Assembly (NCBI RefSeq): GCF_905220415.1 | Contig: NC_059568.1 | Span: 10,664,001 to 10,728,000 of the forward strand | Reading direction: 5' to 3' | Length of the DNA stretch: 64,000 nucleotides | Source: Colias croceus | Taxonomy: Eukaryota > Arthropoda > Insecta > Lepidoptera > Pieridae | Shown: in pieces, positions 1 through 9,770 of the stretch | Layout: each line of letters starts with the position of its first letter | Numbering within the stretch: the first letter of the stretch is position 1 | The notes under the pieces: generated by a model | The model's database searches: none | What the model was told of the DNA's origin: nothing | What the model saw: only the letters and a program-made list of their open reading frames with translations | Position numbers and translations under genes: made by a program

Positions 1-36
1 ATTTGTAGTCAGTTACTGACCCTGTGTAAATCAGCA
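1..36. repeat. Edge of a dispersed element, inverted match to 61631-61666
   Basis: The first 36 bases are the exact reverse complement of 61631-61666, which lies beside a strong hairpin element at the other end of the window. The window therefore opens inside or at the end of another copy of that element. The rest of the copy is outside the window. Confidence 0.75.
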
Positions 37-552
37 CTGATACAGTGATATAGTTACTCATTTCAATGCAAGAATCCATAGAAAATACCTTATCACATCT
101 TCTTGCCATGAAGAGAGACAAGAAACAACTGTGTAAAGTACGTAGTTATATGGCAGTGAGTTGTACTACCAGGATAGCCTAATCACCTAATGAAATTGAA
201 AAAGGGCGAGTGTGCCGAGCACACGTCTCAGAAGTGAAACTTTTTTGACAAGATTCAAAGATGCCATACTCGTCACCTAACTCCATGACGTGATGGTAAA
301 TGCCATGACGCGACCTTGAAATTTTTCTCTCAACGCGCTTAAATAATCATCTCAATAAACTTGACCCATTCTCTGAGCTACCCAATAATATAATCAGATA
401 AATAACAAAAAAAAAACGAAGCTGCTTGGAAGAAGGTTAGGGCTAAACATTTATTACCATCTAACTAGGTAGGTAAATTATATCTATTTAATCTTCAAGC
501 GAGTGTTGAGTTGATTGTTGTAACTTGAAGTGACCAAAAATCCTCAATGAAA
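37..552. other. AT-rich intergenic stretch, no gene seen
   Basis: No open frame of note, RNA gene or recognisable repeat. An A-rich run lies near 408-418. Confidence 0.5.
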
Positions 553-703
553 ACTTCTATTAAACTTTCATGTAGTTTTGCGCATGCTCCACCAATTCAA
601 GGTTCCTAGCTATAAATGGGGGAGGAGCTTGTTCCCGTAGATCTCCTCAAAACTTATGGAAGTCTAGTATTTGCGAATCGTAATTTACTCATAGGTTAGT
701 TAT
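553..703 (+). repeat. GCATGC-core element, family B copy 1
   Basis: Family B order is: gcgcatgctcc, ttcaaggtt, a TATAAATG-GGGG-GGAGC block, gatctcct, ttatgg, tctagta and aatcgtaa. This copy has all of them, ending in cataggttag. It lies 2.1 kb before the first A element, so it probably belongs to a block cut off by the window edge. Function unknown. Confidence 0.75.
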
Positions 704-1235
704 ATAATTCATTCAATCGTTATTAAAATTAAAAAAAGAAGAAGAAGAAAAAAAAAAGGATCTTTAAATGGATGGCTCAGGAGTGGGAACGTACACGACG
801 TATACGAACGTAAACGATACGCTGATACGATGATGGTGATGACGGTGATGTTGACTCAATGCTCATTAGGTGCAATGAGACGTCGCACTAACTCGAACGA
901 TGAGATGAGCGACTAAATCTTTATTACCGCAGTGAAACACCCCATGTAAAGAAAACAACATCTCATTTAACATGATGAACATTTGAATCACTCTTTTTTA
1001 AATTCTGATGGATGGCGGGGCTATATTAAAAATGTGACGTTTATGATAATTACGTTAATTTTTTTCAACCACGCTAGCGAAACCGCATTCGGTTTATATA
1101 CAAATACTTTTAAAAATAATTAACATGAAACTTACGATTAGGTATGTATTTGAAATGACACATAAAGAAAAGATAGTGCAGAGCTCTAAAATAGATGGCG
1201 TAGTCAGAGTTTAAGTATAAAGCATACATAAAAAC
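704..1235. other. Spacer with a purine-rich tract, no gene seen
   Basis: Contains an A/G-rich run at about 725-760 and a stretch at 780-930 slightly richer in CG dinucleotides. No coding or RNA feature can be supported. Confidence 0.45.
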
Positions 1236-2489
1236 TAGAGATGCGCCGAATAGTGGTTTCACCGAATAACCGAATACCGAATACTATTCGGTTAGAACCT
1301 TACCGAACCGAATATTCGGCCGAATTATTCGGTTCAATGTTTTGACGTGTTTTGATGCGTAAACCGGTTCTAACGGGTCGCAAATAGCTGCCGGCTCGGT
1401 GGCGAGCGAGCCTTACCTCACCGCCCGCCACCCGCGTATATCGCCCGCGCACTCCGTGCCGTCTCAGTTGTGTTGAAACTTCGCACAAAATATTAAAATT
1501 TTTAAATTGTTTAAAAATTTTATATTTTTACTTTAAGTTAGTGTTTGCAATATGAGCGGACGTAATGTCATTTTCTATTGGGACTAAAAGCATTGTCTTC
1601 AGACTTCAGGATTTAAAGTATTATAAATATTATAAATACTGACTAAGTTCTAATAATAAACATGATTAAATTATGTTGATGTAAATTTACAAAATAAACG
1701 TTGGTTTGAAATGTATTGAAATGTATTTGAAATGTATGATCGTTTTATTTTATACAGGGTGTAATCGTTAAGTGTGCACAGGCGATTATTCCATAACTAT
1801 TACAGATATCAAAAAAACTTTTAACTCATATTGAAAGTACTATACCTAATGAGTAAAATGACAATAATAACTTTTTAAAAATAAAACGAGAAATATCCAA
1901 AAATGTTACATGAAACGCTCCCATACATTTAGTATGAAATATGACTATTTCAAACATTTAATATGAAAGGTTTTGCTTTGTTATTTGATTTTGTGCTATA
2001 ATTATTTCGCAAATTTTAATGAAAGTTCATTTAGAGACTGTAAATAGAGCTCGATGTGGAATACAATGGTATTCCAAATCGAGGATGTCGTCTCGAACAT
2101 TGTATGGGACAATGTATGGGAGCGTTTCATGTAACATTTTTGGATATTTCTCGTTTTATTTTTAAAAAATTATTATTGTCATTTTACTCATTAGGTATAG
2201 TACTTTCAATATCAGTTTAAGGTTTTTTGATATCTGTTATAGTTATGGAATAATCGCCTGTGCACACTTAACGATTACACCCTGTATACCTTAGGATCAA
2301 ACATTCTTCATAGACGTAAATCATTCATAATATGAAGTTATTTATTTAGTTCTATAGCCAAGAAAGTAGAAATACTCATCCCGAATATATTCGGCACCTA
2401 AACCGAATAATTCGGCCGAATACGAATAGTGAAAAAGATGCCGAATATGCCGAATACCGAATATGTATTCGGTATTCGGCGCATCCCTA
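1236..2489. mobile_element. Non-autonomous hAT-type transposon with an 8-bp target duplication
   Basis: The ends are imperfect inverted repeats (left tagagatgcgccgaata, right the complement of tagggatgcgccgaata). Identical 8-bp direct repeats ATAAAAAC flank it at 1228-1235 and 2490-2497. An 8-bp duplication and TAGRGATG ends are typical of the hAT superfamily. The interior near both ends is full of CCGAATA/TATTCGG motifs that can pair. There is no transposase frame. A second element (1751-2288) is nested inside. Confidence 0.85.
1751..2288. mobile_element. TA-flanked fold-back MITE nested in the hAT element
   Basis: Starts tatacagggtgtaatcg and ends with its complement. The arms are about 185 bp each (1751 to about 1935 and about 2105 to 2288) around a roughly 170-bp centre. 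TA at both ends suggests a Tc1/mariner-type target. A diverged relative interrupts the E element at 45947-46193. No coding capacity. Confidence 0.8.
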
Positions 2490-2548
2490 ATAAAAACATA
2501 CATCTCCTTTTCAACTAAAAACTTATACTTTATTCTAAAATATAACTT

Positions 2549-2600
2549 ACTAGCTTTCTACCCGTGGCTTCGCCCGCGCAGGTAAAGAAAAACTTATAAT
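2549..2600 (+). repeat. Fragment of the lepidopteran 'cttcgcccgcgcag' tail repeat
   Basis: The 5' end of the tail family seen in full at 62756-62996: ctagctttctacccgtgg followed by cttcgcccgcgcaggtaaag. Truncated here. Confidence 0.7.
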
Positions 2601-2654
2601 AATGAAAGACAAAATACGCAGTAGGACACAGATATAACGTTACATAATACGTCT

Positions 2655-2803
2655 TATTTGTCGAATAACGTATTAAACTACCATTTCAAAAATGTATTCT
2701 TTGCCCGTCTTTGACAGTTTACGGGTTACATTTTAATATTATCGTGTAATAATTTATTGGGTGGATAAGTTTTAACCATGGATTGTAAAATCTGCCCTAA
2801 AAG
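2655..2803 (+). repeat. Truncated copy of the MITE at 53814-53988
   Basis: Matches the intact element over cgaataacgtattaaactac, catttcaaaaatgtattct and the degenerate right end (ccatggattgtaaaatc). The left inverted repeat is missing. Confidence 0.7.
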
Positions 2804-2817
2804 AAAATACCTAACTC

Positions 2818-3034
2818 GTGGCGCCAGCTAGTAAGAACGCGTGGAAGTTTTATTCTTCTTTTGCGTATTAAATAGGAAACAGTACCGCTTATTTTCACGA
2901 TAGCATTATACAGCTGTTGTACGCATGTTCATAATTTTAATCAATATGACTTGATGAATGAACTCTTCTCGTTTATGTAGCTCTAGTACTTGCGTATCGT
3001 AATAGTTCTATAGCTATAGAAGTTACGTATATAG
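2818..3034 (+). repeat. GCATGC-core element, family A copy 1
   Basis: Family A order is: gtggcgccarctagta, a cagaaaacagt-like stretch, ttgtacgcatgttc, ttttaatcaatat, gatgaatgaactcttctc, tttatg, tctagtacttg, atcgtaatag and ctatagaagtt. All parts are present here. It is the first of seven A copies on the plus strand. No frame or recognised RNA motif. Role unknown. Confidence 0.78.
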
Positions 3035-3549
3035 ATTAAGTCATTGTGTTATTATTTTGACCGAAGATTTCGTGGCCTGCGAGTCGAAGTTAATAAACTA
3101 TGTCAGTATGAAAATTTGGGAATCTTACCTATGTAAAGACAGCTAGATTAGTTTACTTTTGCTACTTTCATATTACCCACGGAACTATTCGGTGGGATAG
3201 GAAGCTGACGAAGTTAGACGATATTTCAGTATTATAATTTTAAATGTTATTTACCTGAAGTTAAGTAATATTATGTTTCTGTATTTTGACGATTCTAAGC
3301 ACCTTTTAGTTAAGTCTAGAGGAATAAATAAATGTTTGAATTTGATTTTTTAATAAGGCAATATCTAATGTTGATTGGATTTTTCATTTTATTAAGAACA
3401 GGAAAGTCTTTATTAAGTACTCATAGAGAATAAACATAATAAAGAGTAATCGTCAATAATCATCATATAAGTATGTTTTCAAAAACTTTATGATAGTAGT
3501 AATACAGCAGTAAAACAGACGGTTAAAAATCTGCACTTCGCCTTATATC
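3035..3549. other. Spacer between A1 and F1
   Basis: AT-rich. The ttattattttgaccgaagat stretch after A1 has diverged counterparts after A2 and A3, in line with block duplication. No gene seen. Confidence 0.45.
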
Positions 3550-3716
3550 CAATGCATCCTTGGCGGCAAAAAGTTGGTAGGTAGTTAATACACAGTGACT
3601 AGATCAGCATAACCAAGAGGTGATATCAATTGTAAAAAGTTTCAATTTGCAGTAGAAAACTTTTCACGCACGCGTAGTTTGCTGCATATAAGGGTTGAAA
3701 CACATAGTTTAAGGTA
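3550..3716 (-). repeat. GCATGC-core element, family F copy 1
   Basis: Read on the minus strand, family F order is: gggttgcaac, acgcatgcg, gaaaagttt, loop, aaacttttta, ctcctcttggttatg, atctagtcactg, cgtatt and gccgcca. The start (ttgcaaccct) and end (gccgc) match family D. The MITE at 3720-3893 breaks the left edge of the minus-strand copy. The AAAAGTTT/AAACTTTT hairpin is intact. Confidence 0.75.
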
Positions 3717-3896
3717 TAATGCCGGCTCCACATTAGTGCCATGAATTCACGCGCGAACTCACGACATGAATTCACGCCGTACCGACTCCTATCGGGGAAC
3801 TGGCGTGAGCGTGCGTGAACCCCACAAAAAACAATCCACATTCACGTTCACGCCAGTTTCTTCACGCTTCACGGCACTAATGTGGAGCCGGCATAA
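3717..3896. mobile_element. PIF/Harbinger-like MITE with TAA target duplication
   Basis: The 174-bp body (3720-3893) has perfect ends of about 22 bp (tgccggctccacattagtgc and its complement). TAA flanks both sides (3717-3719, 3894-3896). A 3-bp TWA duplication is typical of PIF/Harbinger. It sits in the flank of F1. The short frame across it is not a gene. Confidence 0.85.
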
Positions 3897-4638
3897 GAAG
3901 AGGAAGGGTCCTGCGAATGTTTTCAGTCTCATTTCAAGTAGCAGACCTTCGTAATTCAGCTTTTTCGTCTGATTTGTACTGCTTAGCCACTTTTTGTAGA
4001 GAACCTACGCATAATATGTATGCCAACACAACTGGTCTAAGATCCGAACATAAGGCGAAATTCAACGGCGTGATAGTAGAATGAGACCAATTTTATAATA
4101 AATTTAGTCTATTAAAAAATGTAAGTATTAAAAATGGGTTGACTGGGAAAATCCTGGACAGGACATTTTGAATTGATTGATTGATTCAGGATTTTTTGAA
4201 CGGGGTTGCAGTATAATAAATTAGAAGCTGTATTGAAATTGACTGAAACTGATGCCGTATAGAAAACCAAATTTACCCTGGAAATTGTTAGCCAATAAAA
4301 TAAAAATTACCGAATTTGTGGTGCACCAATTTGTACACCACTGCTCGCTTTTTTATTTATTATACATGGTTCTAACTTCTATCGATGATAACAATGCTGT
4401 ATAAAAATAAATGACCAAATAGTCACTCTACCTGCACTTTTGAATTCTCTACGTATTGTAGTAATACCTCAGTTATTTACGTTTCATAGTTTCCATAACA
4501 TAACCTAATAACCTTACACCTTATAGCTTGGTTATGAAATAACTAGGCTTATATTCCAATAAAATACCTACCCACAATTTTCGATAGTTAATTTTTACAA
4601 ACACAAAATTTGCAATCGAACTTGAGTTATTACAACTC
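3897..4638. other. Spacer after F1, no gene seen
   Basis: Begins with F-type flank (tttcagtctcatttcaagta, also near 22205 and 26875) and then becomes AT-rich unique sequence. A short (GATT)n run lies at about 4171-4186. Confidence 0.45.
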
Positions 4639-4850
4639 GTGGCGCCAACTAGTGACAAAGCGTAGAAGTTTGATCCTCCCTTGACAAAACAAACAGAAAA
4701 CAGTTACGAGAATATTAGTTCCAATTTTTGTCACAGAATGTTTTACGCATGTACAGAATTTTCAATCAATGTCTCGATGAATGAGCTCTTCACATTTATG
4801 AGGATCTAGTACTTGCATATCGTAATATTTCTATAGTTATAGAAGTTGCC
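4639..4850 (+). repeat. GCATGC-core element, family A copy 2
   Basis: Complete family A copy: gtggcgccaactagtg, ttgtcacagaatgttttacg, the weakened catgtac in place of GCATGC, gatgaatgagctcttcac, tttatgaggatctagtactt, atcgtaatatttctatag. Confidence 0.8.
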
Positions 4851-5226
4851 TATATGTATATTGTATATAATGAACTGCCGCACGAGCCGATGGCGGCGAG
4901 TGCCAGAAGCGCCTTTTCGATTCCCACTCAAACAAAAAAAACTATGTAGGTTTAAACAACTTGTTTGTATTTTATTAATGTGAATGTATTGTTTTTTTGA
5001 CACTTTTTTCATTTTGACCCAGTATAGATACAATCTCGATCTCGATTCAGTTAAAGTAGTCATATCAAACAAACTACAAACGTAATGCTGTCTAGGCAGC
5101 CTAATTCCCTGGTGGAATAGAGGAAAAAAAATATTAATCAAGAAACCTATAGAAAATTTACACAAAAAAAACAGGAAACCTGACCTTTCTTTCTCTTTCC
5201 GCTTCATAAAACTACCCTTCTCCTAA
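4851..5226. other. A-to-F spacer
   Basis: Paralogous to the spacers after A3 and A7 (shared tttttttcattttgaccca-like and attaaagtagtcata-like stretches). A 133-codon minus-strand frame crosses it and runs into A2; it has low-complexity composition and is not supported as a gene. Confidence 0.5.
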
Positions 5227-5376
5227 ATGCAATGTATATTTGGCGGCAAAACTACCATACCGGAGACTAGTTCTGCATAACCAATAGGAGATATCAATTC
5301 TAAAAAGTTTGCGTACACAGAAGGAAACTTTTCACGCATGCGTAGTTTAGAAGCTTTTGAGGGTTGTGACACATAT
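5227..5376 (-). repeat. GCATGC-core element, family F copy 2
   Basis: Full F copy with gcggcaaaac at one end, tgcataaccaataggagata, the paired aaaaagttt and aaactttt, acgcatgcgtag, and gagggttgtgacac. C1 follows at once; the usual 700-bp F-to-C spacer is missing. Confidence 0.8.
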
Positions 5377-5458
5377 GGTCCCAAAAAATTAAAAGATAGC
5401 TGTAATGAGCCTCCCGGTCGTGTTTAGCTCCAGCATGTGTTTTCAGATTCTATTCAAG

Positions 5459-5655
5459 CTCATATAAGGCTCGACAAGTCGACAACGCATGCTCCTAACT
5501 TCAACGAAAGTTCAAAAACTACGATAGGGATGTAGATCTCCTTGCAATTATGAAGGTCTGGTAATGGTGCATCGTATGAAGCCTATAAGATCAATACCAA
5601 GCACGGGGGGTGGGGGCCGTTCAGCTTTATTCAGAATTGTGCTTCAATGATAGAA
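5459..5655 (+). repeat. GCATGC-core element, family C copy 1
   Basis: Family C order is: agcaaccctta, acaacgcatgctcc, aaagttcaa, gaactccttgcatttatg, aggtctggtaatggtgcatc, gtatgwagcc, agatcaataccaagcac, ggggtggggg, attgtgcttc. This copy lacks the agcaaccctta start and is otherwise complete. Confidence 0.78.
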
Positions 5656-6030
5656 CTGCACATTTTCACCAGTCTCGATTGTTAAAATTAGATAAACAAA
5701 GATTATTAAGAGCTTCAAATTCACCCTGATTTCATGAGATATTAAGATATGCGATTTCCATCTTTAACTTTTTTTTATTTAATTTATTTATTTTATAAAG
5801 TCCAAAGTTAGCTTTCTTAATTACTTAAGAATTCGAAAATACGATGCATAAGCATTAATTTTATACCTTTAAAACTTACTAATGCCATGTATTGGGTCCA
5901 TGCTAATGCTGTACTAATAATCATATTTAATATTTATGTATTTTTGCCTTTTTGGAAGTACCTGACCCTTTATACTGTGCCCGCTTCACCTTAGATACCC
6001 CATAATTATTTATCTTATTTTTGACAATGA
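5656..6030. other. AT-rich stretch, no gene seen
   Basis: No coding, RNA or repeat feature recognised. Confidence 0.4.
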
Positions 6031-6345
6031 CAATCTATACATATAATAAAATCGTAGGAAAGTCAAAACTGTACATTGAATATTTTTTTAAAAGAATACA
6101 TAATCCATGATCTATAATCGATATAGAAGCCAAAAACATAGTTTTTAGAATTTTTGTCTGTTTGTCTGTTTGTCTGTTTGTCTGTTTGTCTGTATGTATT
6201 TCCTTGCTAATCTCAGAAAGTACTGCATAGATTGACTTCAAATTTTGCATGAATATTACTAACAGGTCGGGTGAGGCTATAGGCTACATATTATCAAGCT
6301 ATCACCTACGGGGGAGGAGCTGTGAACCTTTATTTTTCTTACGTA
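6031..6345 (+). repeat. Dispersed lepidopteran repeat with (TTTGTCTG)n
   Basis: Starts tctatacatataataaaatc and runs through 'tcaaaactgtacattgaa', a 5-unit TTTGTCTG microsatellite (about 6150-6193), then 'ctcagaaagtactgcatag'. The copy at 61232-61500 has the same layout. Probably a short retroelement tail. The 71-codon minus frame is a by-product. Confidence 0.65.
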
Positions 6346-6426
6346 TTCCGTGTATTACGACAGCGTACAATCTAAAGACTCATGTTTAAATGTTGGTTTC
6401 GAGTAAGCCATGCTATTATCTAGCTT

Positions 6427-6790
6427 TACAAAATAAAAACTATGTCATTTACGTAATTTGGGCAGAGAAACAGTTTAATGAATTTAGTAGTATAAAGACA
6501 AATTAGAAACAGCGCCATCTATTAAATGTTATAAAAATCAATTCAATTTACACGTTAACTATTGGAAATTAATAATCAAATGACGCATATATAAATGTTG
6601 TTTGACAATATCTATATTGACACTATAAAAATTATGCCATTTAAGTAACTTGGGAAGAGAAACATAGCTTAAAGAATGTAAGTTGTATAATGTTAATTTT
6701 GTAACAGCGCCATCTATGAGATTTCGTAAAAATCAAATCAATTTACATGTTAACACTACTGAACACAATGTTAAAAATTAATAATTTAAA
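6427..6790. repeat. Diverged tandem duplication, about 190-bp unit
   Basis: Two units share taaaaactatgtcatttacg, acagcgccatctat, aaaatcaattcaatttacac and gttaac. The 'agcgccatctat' motif is common at ends of insect non-LTR elements, so this may be a duplicated element end. Confidence 0.6.
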
Positions 6791-7028
6791 TATAATTATG
6801 TTATTTATTTATTTAACTCTTTAACCCATATCTTCCGTTCCCTATAAGATATATTTCGTGTAAATAATAAACTACATTTTTTTAAAGTGAGGGTAGATGT
6901 TTATTATTTTAAGTAAAAATAGACACCATTATCTACAGTTAATCTAATGATTGTGTTCCAAAGAGTATAATAATATATTGTTGTGTTCATTAGTTACAAT
7001 TTTAAAAATCTTCGTGTTTTATAAATTT
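6791..7028. other. AT-rich spacer
   Basis: Nothing recognised. Confidence 0.4.
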
Positions 7029-7222
7029 ACTAGCTTACCGCCCGCGGCTTCGTCCGCTTTGTCTAAAACCTAATAAATTATGTACTAAAACCTTCCTCTT
7101 GAATCAGTCTATCTATTAAAAAAACCGCATCAAAATCTGTTGCGAAGTTTTAAAGATTTAAGCATACAAAGGGACATAGGGACACAGGGACACAGAAAGC
7201 GACTTTTTTCATACTATGTAGT
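7029..7222 (+). repeat. Dispersed lepidopteran repeat (cgcatcaaaatctgttg type)
   Basis: Order: actagcttaccgcccgcggc, ttcgtccgc, cctcttgaatca, accgcatcaaaatctgttgc, aaagatttaagcatacaaag, then gcgacttttttcatactatg. An inverted copy lies at 18045-18262. The frame starting at 7140 begins in this repeat, so its N-terminal half is repeat-derived. Confidence 0.75.
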
Positions 7223-7709
7223 GATATTTATAAAGCAATTGAATGCCATAAAACAAAAAATATCAAATGCAATCTTCGTGTTTTGTGAATTTTCACCATC
7301 ATGCGTTCCCACAAAAGGTAAGTTGTTACTTACAGGTATTTATTGAAATGAAATGATTCTTTTATTATTTTGAGGTGCATTGGGAACAGAAGTTTTTGAT
7401 AAAATTTTATTTGTAAGTAGTTTTTTTTTATAGATTTACAGTTAACTTTTGATTTTTTTATTTACAGATTCAATGCTAATAAAATTATATCGCCTTTGGA
7501 AGACGATTTCTGCTGATATTTTTACTACACCACTTGAAAATTGATGATTTGATGATAAAGACAGTAGCAGCGAGGATTAAGTGGAAATTAGTAATCATCC
7601 GCTTCGTCAATTTTTGACTGAAGTTAATGTCCAACGTCCAATGGTTCAATCATTGGAAGTATCTCGGGAAATTTTGGAGGATATTTTTCAGGAAGGAGAG
7701 GAGGGGTAG
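7223..7709 (+). pseudogene. Decayed two-exon 3' end of an unrecognised protein gene
   Basis: A consensus donor (aaaag/gtaagt at 7317/7318) is followed about 150 bp later by a consensus acceptor (ttttttatttacag ending at 7467). Joining them keeps one frame: ...SPSCVPTK-D-SMLIKLYRLWK, then ISADIFTTPLEN. The frame then meets tga tga and, later, taa, but protein-like sequence continues in the same frame on both sides of each stop (FDDKDSSSED; VEISNHPLRQFLTEV; VQRPMVQSLEVSREILED) to a final TAG at 7707-7709. An acidic stretch precedes the C-terminal part. This is what a terminal exon with three point-mutation stops would look like. I do not recognise the family. The upstream exon start is unclear because a dispersed repeat abuts it. 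It could be chance, but donor, acceptor and frame agreeing makes that less likely. Confidence 0.45.
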
Positions 7710-8315
7710 CCAACCACATATCAAACTACTACGTTTTAGTACCGAAAAAATTTTTATTGCCAAATGAAACGTAAATTTTGCACTCACAACTTTACAAGTA
7801 ATGTTTTTATTTTGACTTTGCGGTTATCTGATTATAATATTTATCGTTATGGCTATCGACGTACCGACCGTACTGGGATCAGAGTAGGTACATGATATAC
7901 AGTTCATCATCCAGGATTGCTTAGAGCATTTTCACACTGAAAAAGATGTTTTCTTTGAATCGTAGTTGCTTCATTTATTTATTTTTAACCATTTTACATA
8001 ATATGTTTTATATTTTATAAATATATCATTTTCATTATTTAAGTAGATAAAATAAATTATGTAACGGTTTTATAAGAAAACACATTATAGTTAGGCGACG
8101 GTGATTTCTTCCAGGCAAAAGATATTCATCAGCTCAATAAAATTGAACAGTATGTTAGTTATTCTTTAGATTCACAATTGTAATGAGCATTTCCGCATGC
8201 AAGTTGTATCGTAGTTTAGATATATCATAGTTTTTACATATTAAAGTTCCAACAAAACCCTCAAATTTTTTAGTAGAGTTGAGCAAGATAATTTGAAAAA
8301 TGTGCCGTGTTAAGT
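7710..8315. other. AT-rich left flank of the giant palindrome
   Basis: No gene or repeat recognised. TTAA lies at 8310-8313, just outside the left arm; TTAA also lies at 15657-15660, just outside the right arm. Confidence 0.45.
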
Positions 8316-8424
8316 ATTATAGAAAAGGTTAGTTCGTTGGTAATTATTATTTCTTCTTCATTTACATGTTGTTAGTAAAAATAAACTTTAACTAACAGTC
8401 AAAGTAGTCAAAGTATAATATTGT

Positions 8425-8608
8425 AAAAATGTTGTGTGGTTTTATGAAACCACGGTAAAAGTGAAACTGTTCGAACGGTTCCGAACACTGCTTTGTGTAG
8501 CGCATGTCGCGTGCCGAGTAGGTATACCTACTCGGCAGCCGCGATACACGCGACATGCGCTACACAGACCAAAAAGTTTGAGACGATGTAATAAAAGTTT
8601 CACTTTAA
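8425..8608. repeat. Nested-hairpin cassette, copy 1 (left arm, outer)
   Basis: Contains gtggttttatgaaaccac (self-complementary), gttcgaacggttccgaac, and a 20-bp perfect stem (8494-8513 with 8547-8566) whose loop holds a 22-bp perfect palindrome at 8514-8535. gtgaaac and gtttcac lie near the two ends. This is copy 1 of four. Confidence 0.85.
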
Positions 8609-9093
8609 AACATTCATTCATCATTTTTTGTATAGGCGATATTAACGTAGTATGTTCTTTTTGTAATGCTTTATAGTGTAGTAAGGCGAGTCGGCTTTCG
8701 TTTGAAGATACACCGGAACCTTTCACAAAATCACTACTTTTAGAGGAACATACTGTGCAATTAGCGTTTAGCTACTATTATGTATTCTGTGGTGCAATGT
8801 AAACTGTTATTAGACAATATTCGCTCTTATAGTAGTGCGTTTCAAATGATCCTTTGGTGCTCAATAATTATCAGAAGATCCGTTCATGCTTACTTTTAAG
8901 ATACAAGGTCAAGTTTACCATTTGATAGGATCCCTTTTGCCTGAAGGCCAAGCTAAGTTTGTTTAAATATATTTTGTATTCGACTACAACGAATCGTGGA
9001 ATACAAGAAATCAATATTTCTCAAATTTAAAACTGAACTCATTTCACAATTTTAGAACAGGTTAATTCGTATGTATGCAGTTTTAAATCGACA
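8609..9093. other. Arm sequence between cassette and GC-rich patch
   Basis: AT-rich, no gene recognised. Mirrored at about 14875-15359. Confidence 0.4.
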
Positions 9094-9306
9094 TTAGAAG
9101 CTTTTCCTCAAGATGGTGATATCGGCACTCAGGAACTCCCTGGACGTGTTATAACGCCCAGGCCACAGTATTACAATTTTTCCTACAGTAGGGCGACGAA
9201 TGTATTTTCGCATAGCAACGGAGGGGAACTCGCGGGGGGTCAAGTGACGCGGGCCACGTACCACAAACATGCTTAGTTTGTGGTATCGAGCGCGAAAGAT
9301 AGTCAT
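9094..9306. other. GC-richer patch in the left arm with an unrecognised 70-codon frame
   Basis: The minus strand is open for 70 codons (mirrored on plus at 14662-14874). It includes an accacaaac-atgcttag-tttgtggt hairpin. The translation is rich in R and P with no recognised motif. Arm identity is not evidence of selection, because the whole arm is copied. Confidence 0.3.
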
Positions 9307-9589
9307 CGTGTTTTTAGTAAAGTTACTATGTAAACTAACGTAATTTAATACTTAGGTACATATTCTATAATGGTATGCTGAAACTGTTAATCTACATTTA
9401 ATTTAGATTATTATTTGATACTAAGTAATGTAGAATTTAAACCACATTCATGTTTTCTTCAGATTTTAAGATTTTCTTATCAGAGTGTTCAATTTTAATG
9501 TAGTTAAATTTTATAAGAGACAATAATTAAGAAAATTTTAAAATAAAGTGTCACGTATTTTTTTTAAACGACGAATGACGAAAAACGAC

Positions 9590-9623
9590 CTAATCGCGGA
9601 CGAAGTCGCGGGCAACAGCTAGT
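9590..9623 (-). repeat. Fragment of the 'gcccgcgacttcgtccgcg' tail repeat (left arm)
   Basis: Complement of actagctgttgcccgcgac followed by ttcgtccgcg, a common lepidopteran repeat head. Mirrored at 14345-14378. Confidence 0.7.
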
Positions 9624-9730
9624 ATTTTATAAAGGTTATTGTAACAGTAAAAATGACTAAATATTTTGTTTAATAAAAAACTACCCTTTTCCTAAATGCA
9701 ATAGATGTATTGCATTTCTCTAAATATCAT

Positions 9731-9770
9731 TTAATTATAGCAGATTTTATTTAAAATCTGCTATAATTAA
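9731..9770. repeat. 19-bp perfect AT-rich hairpin in the left arm
   Basis: 9731-9749 pairs perfectly with 9752-9770 across a 2-bp loop. Mirrored at 14198-14237. Confidence 0.85.

Noticed and set aside
4806..5207. 133-codon minus-strand frame
   Set aside because: Runs across element A2 and a paralogous spacer. Its composition is AT-driven and the paralogous spacers are not open.
8434..8726. Frames of 80 and 94 codons over the hairpin cassette and their mirrors at 15242-15534
   Set aside because: They read through perfect hairpins on both strands; no protein features.
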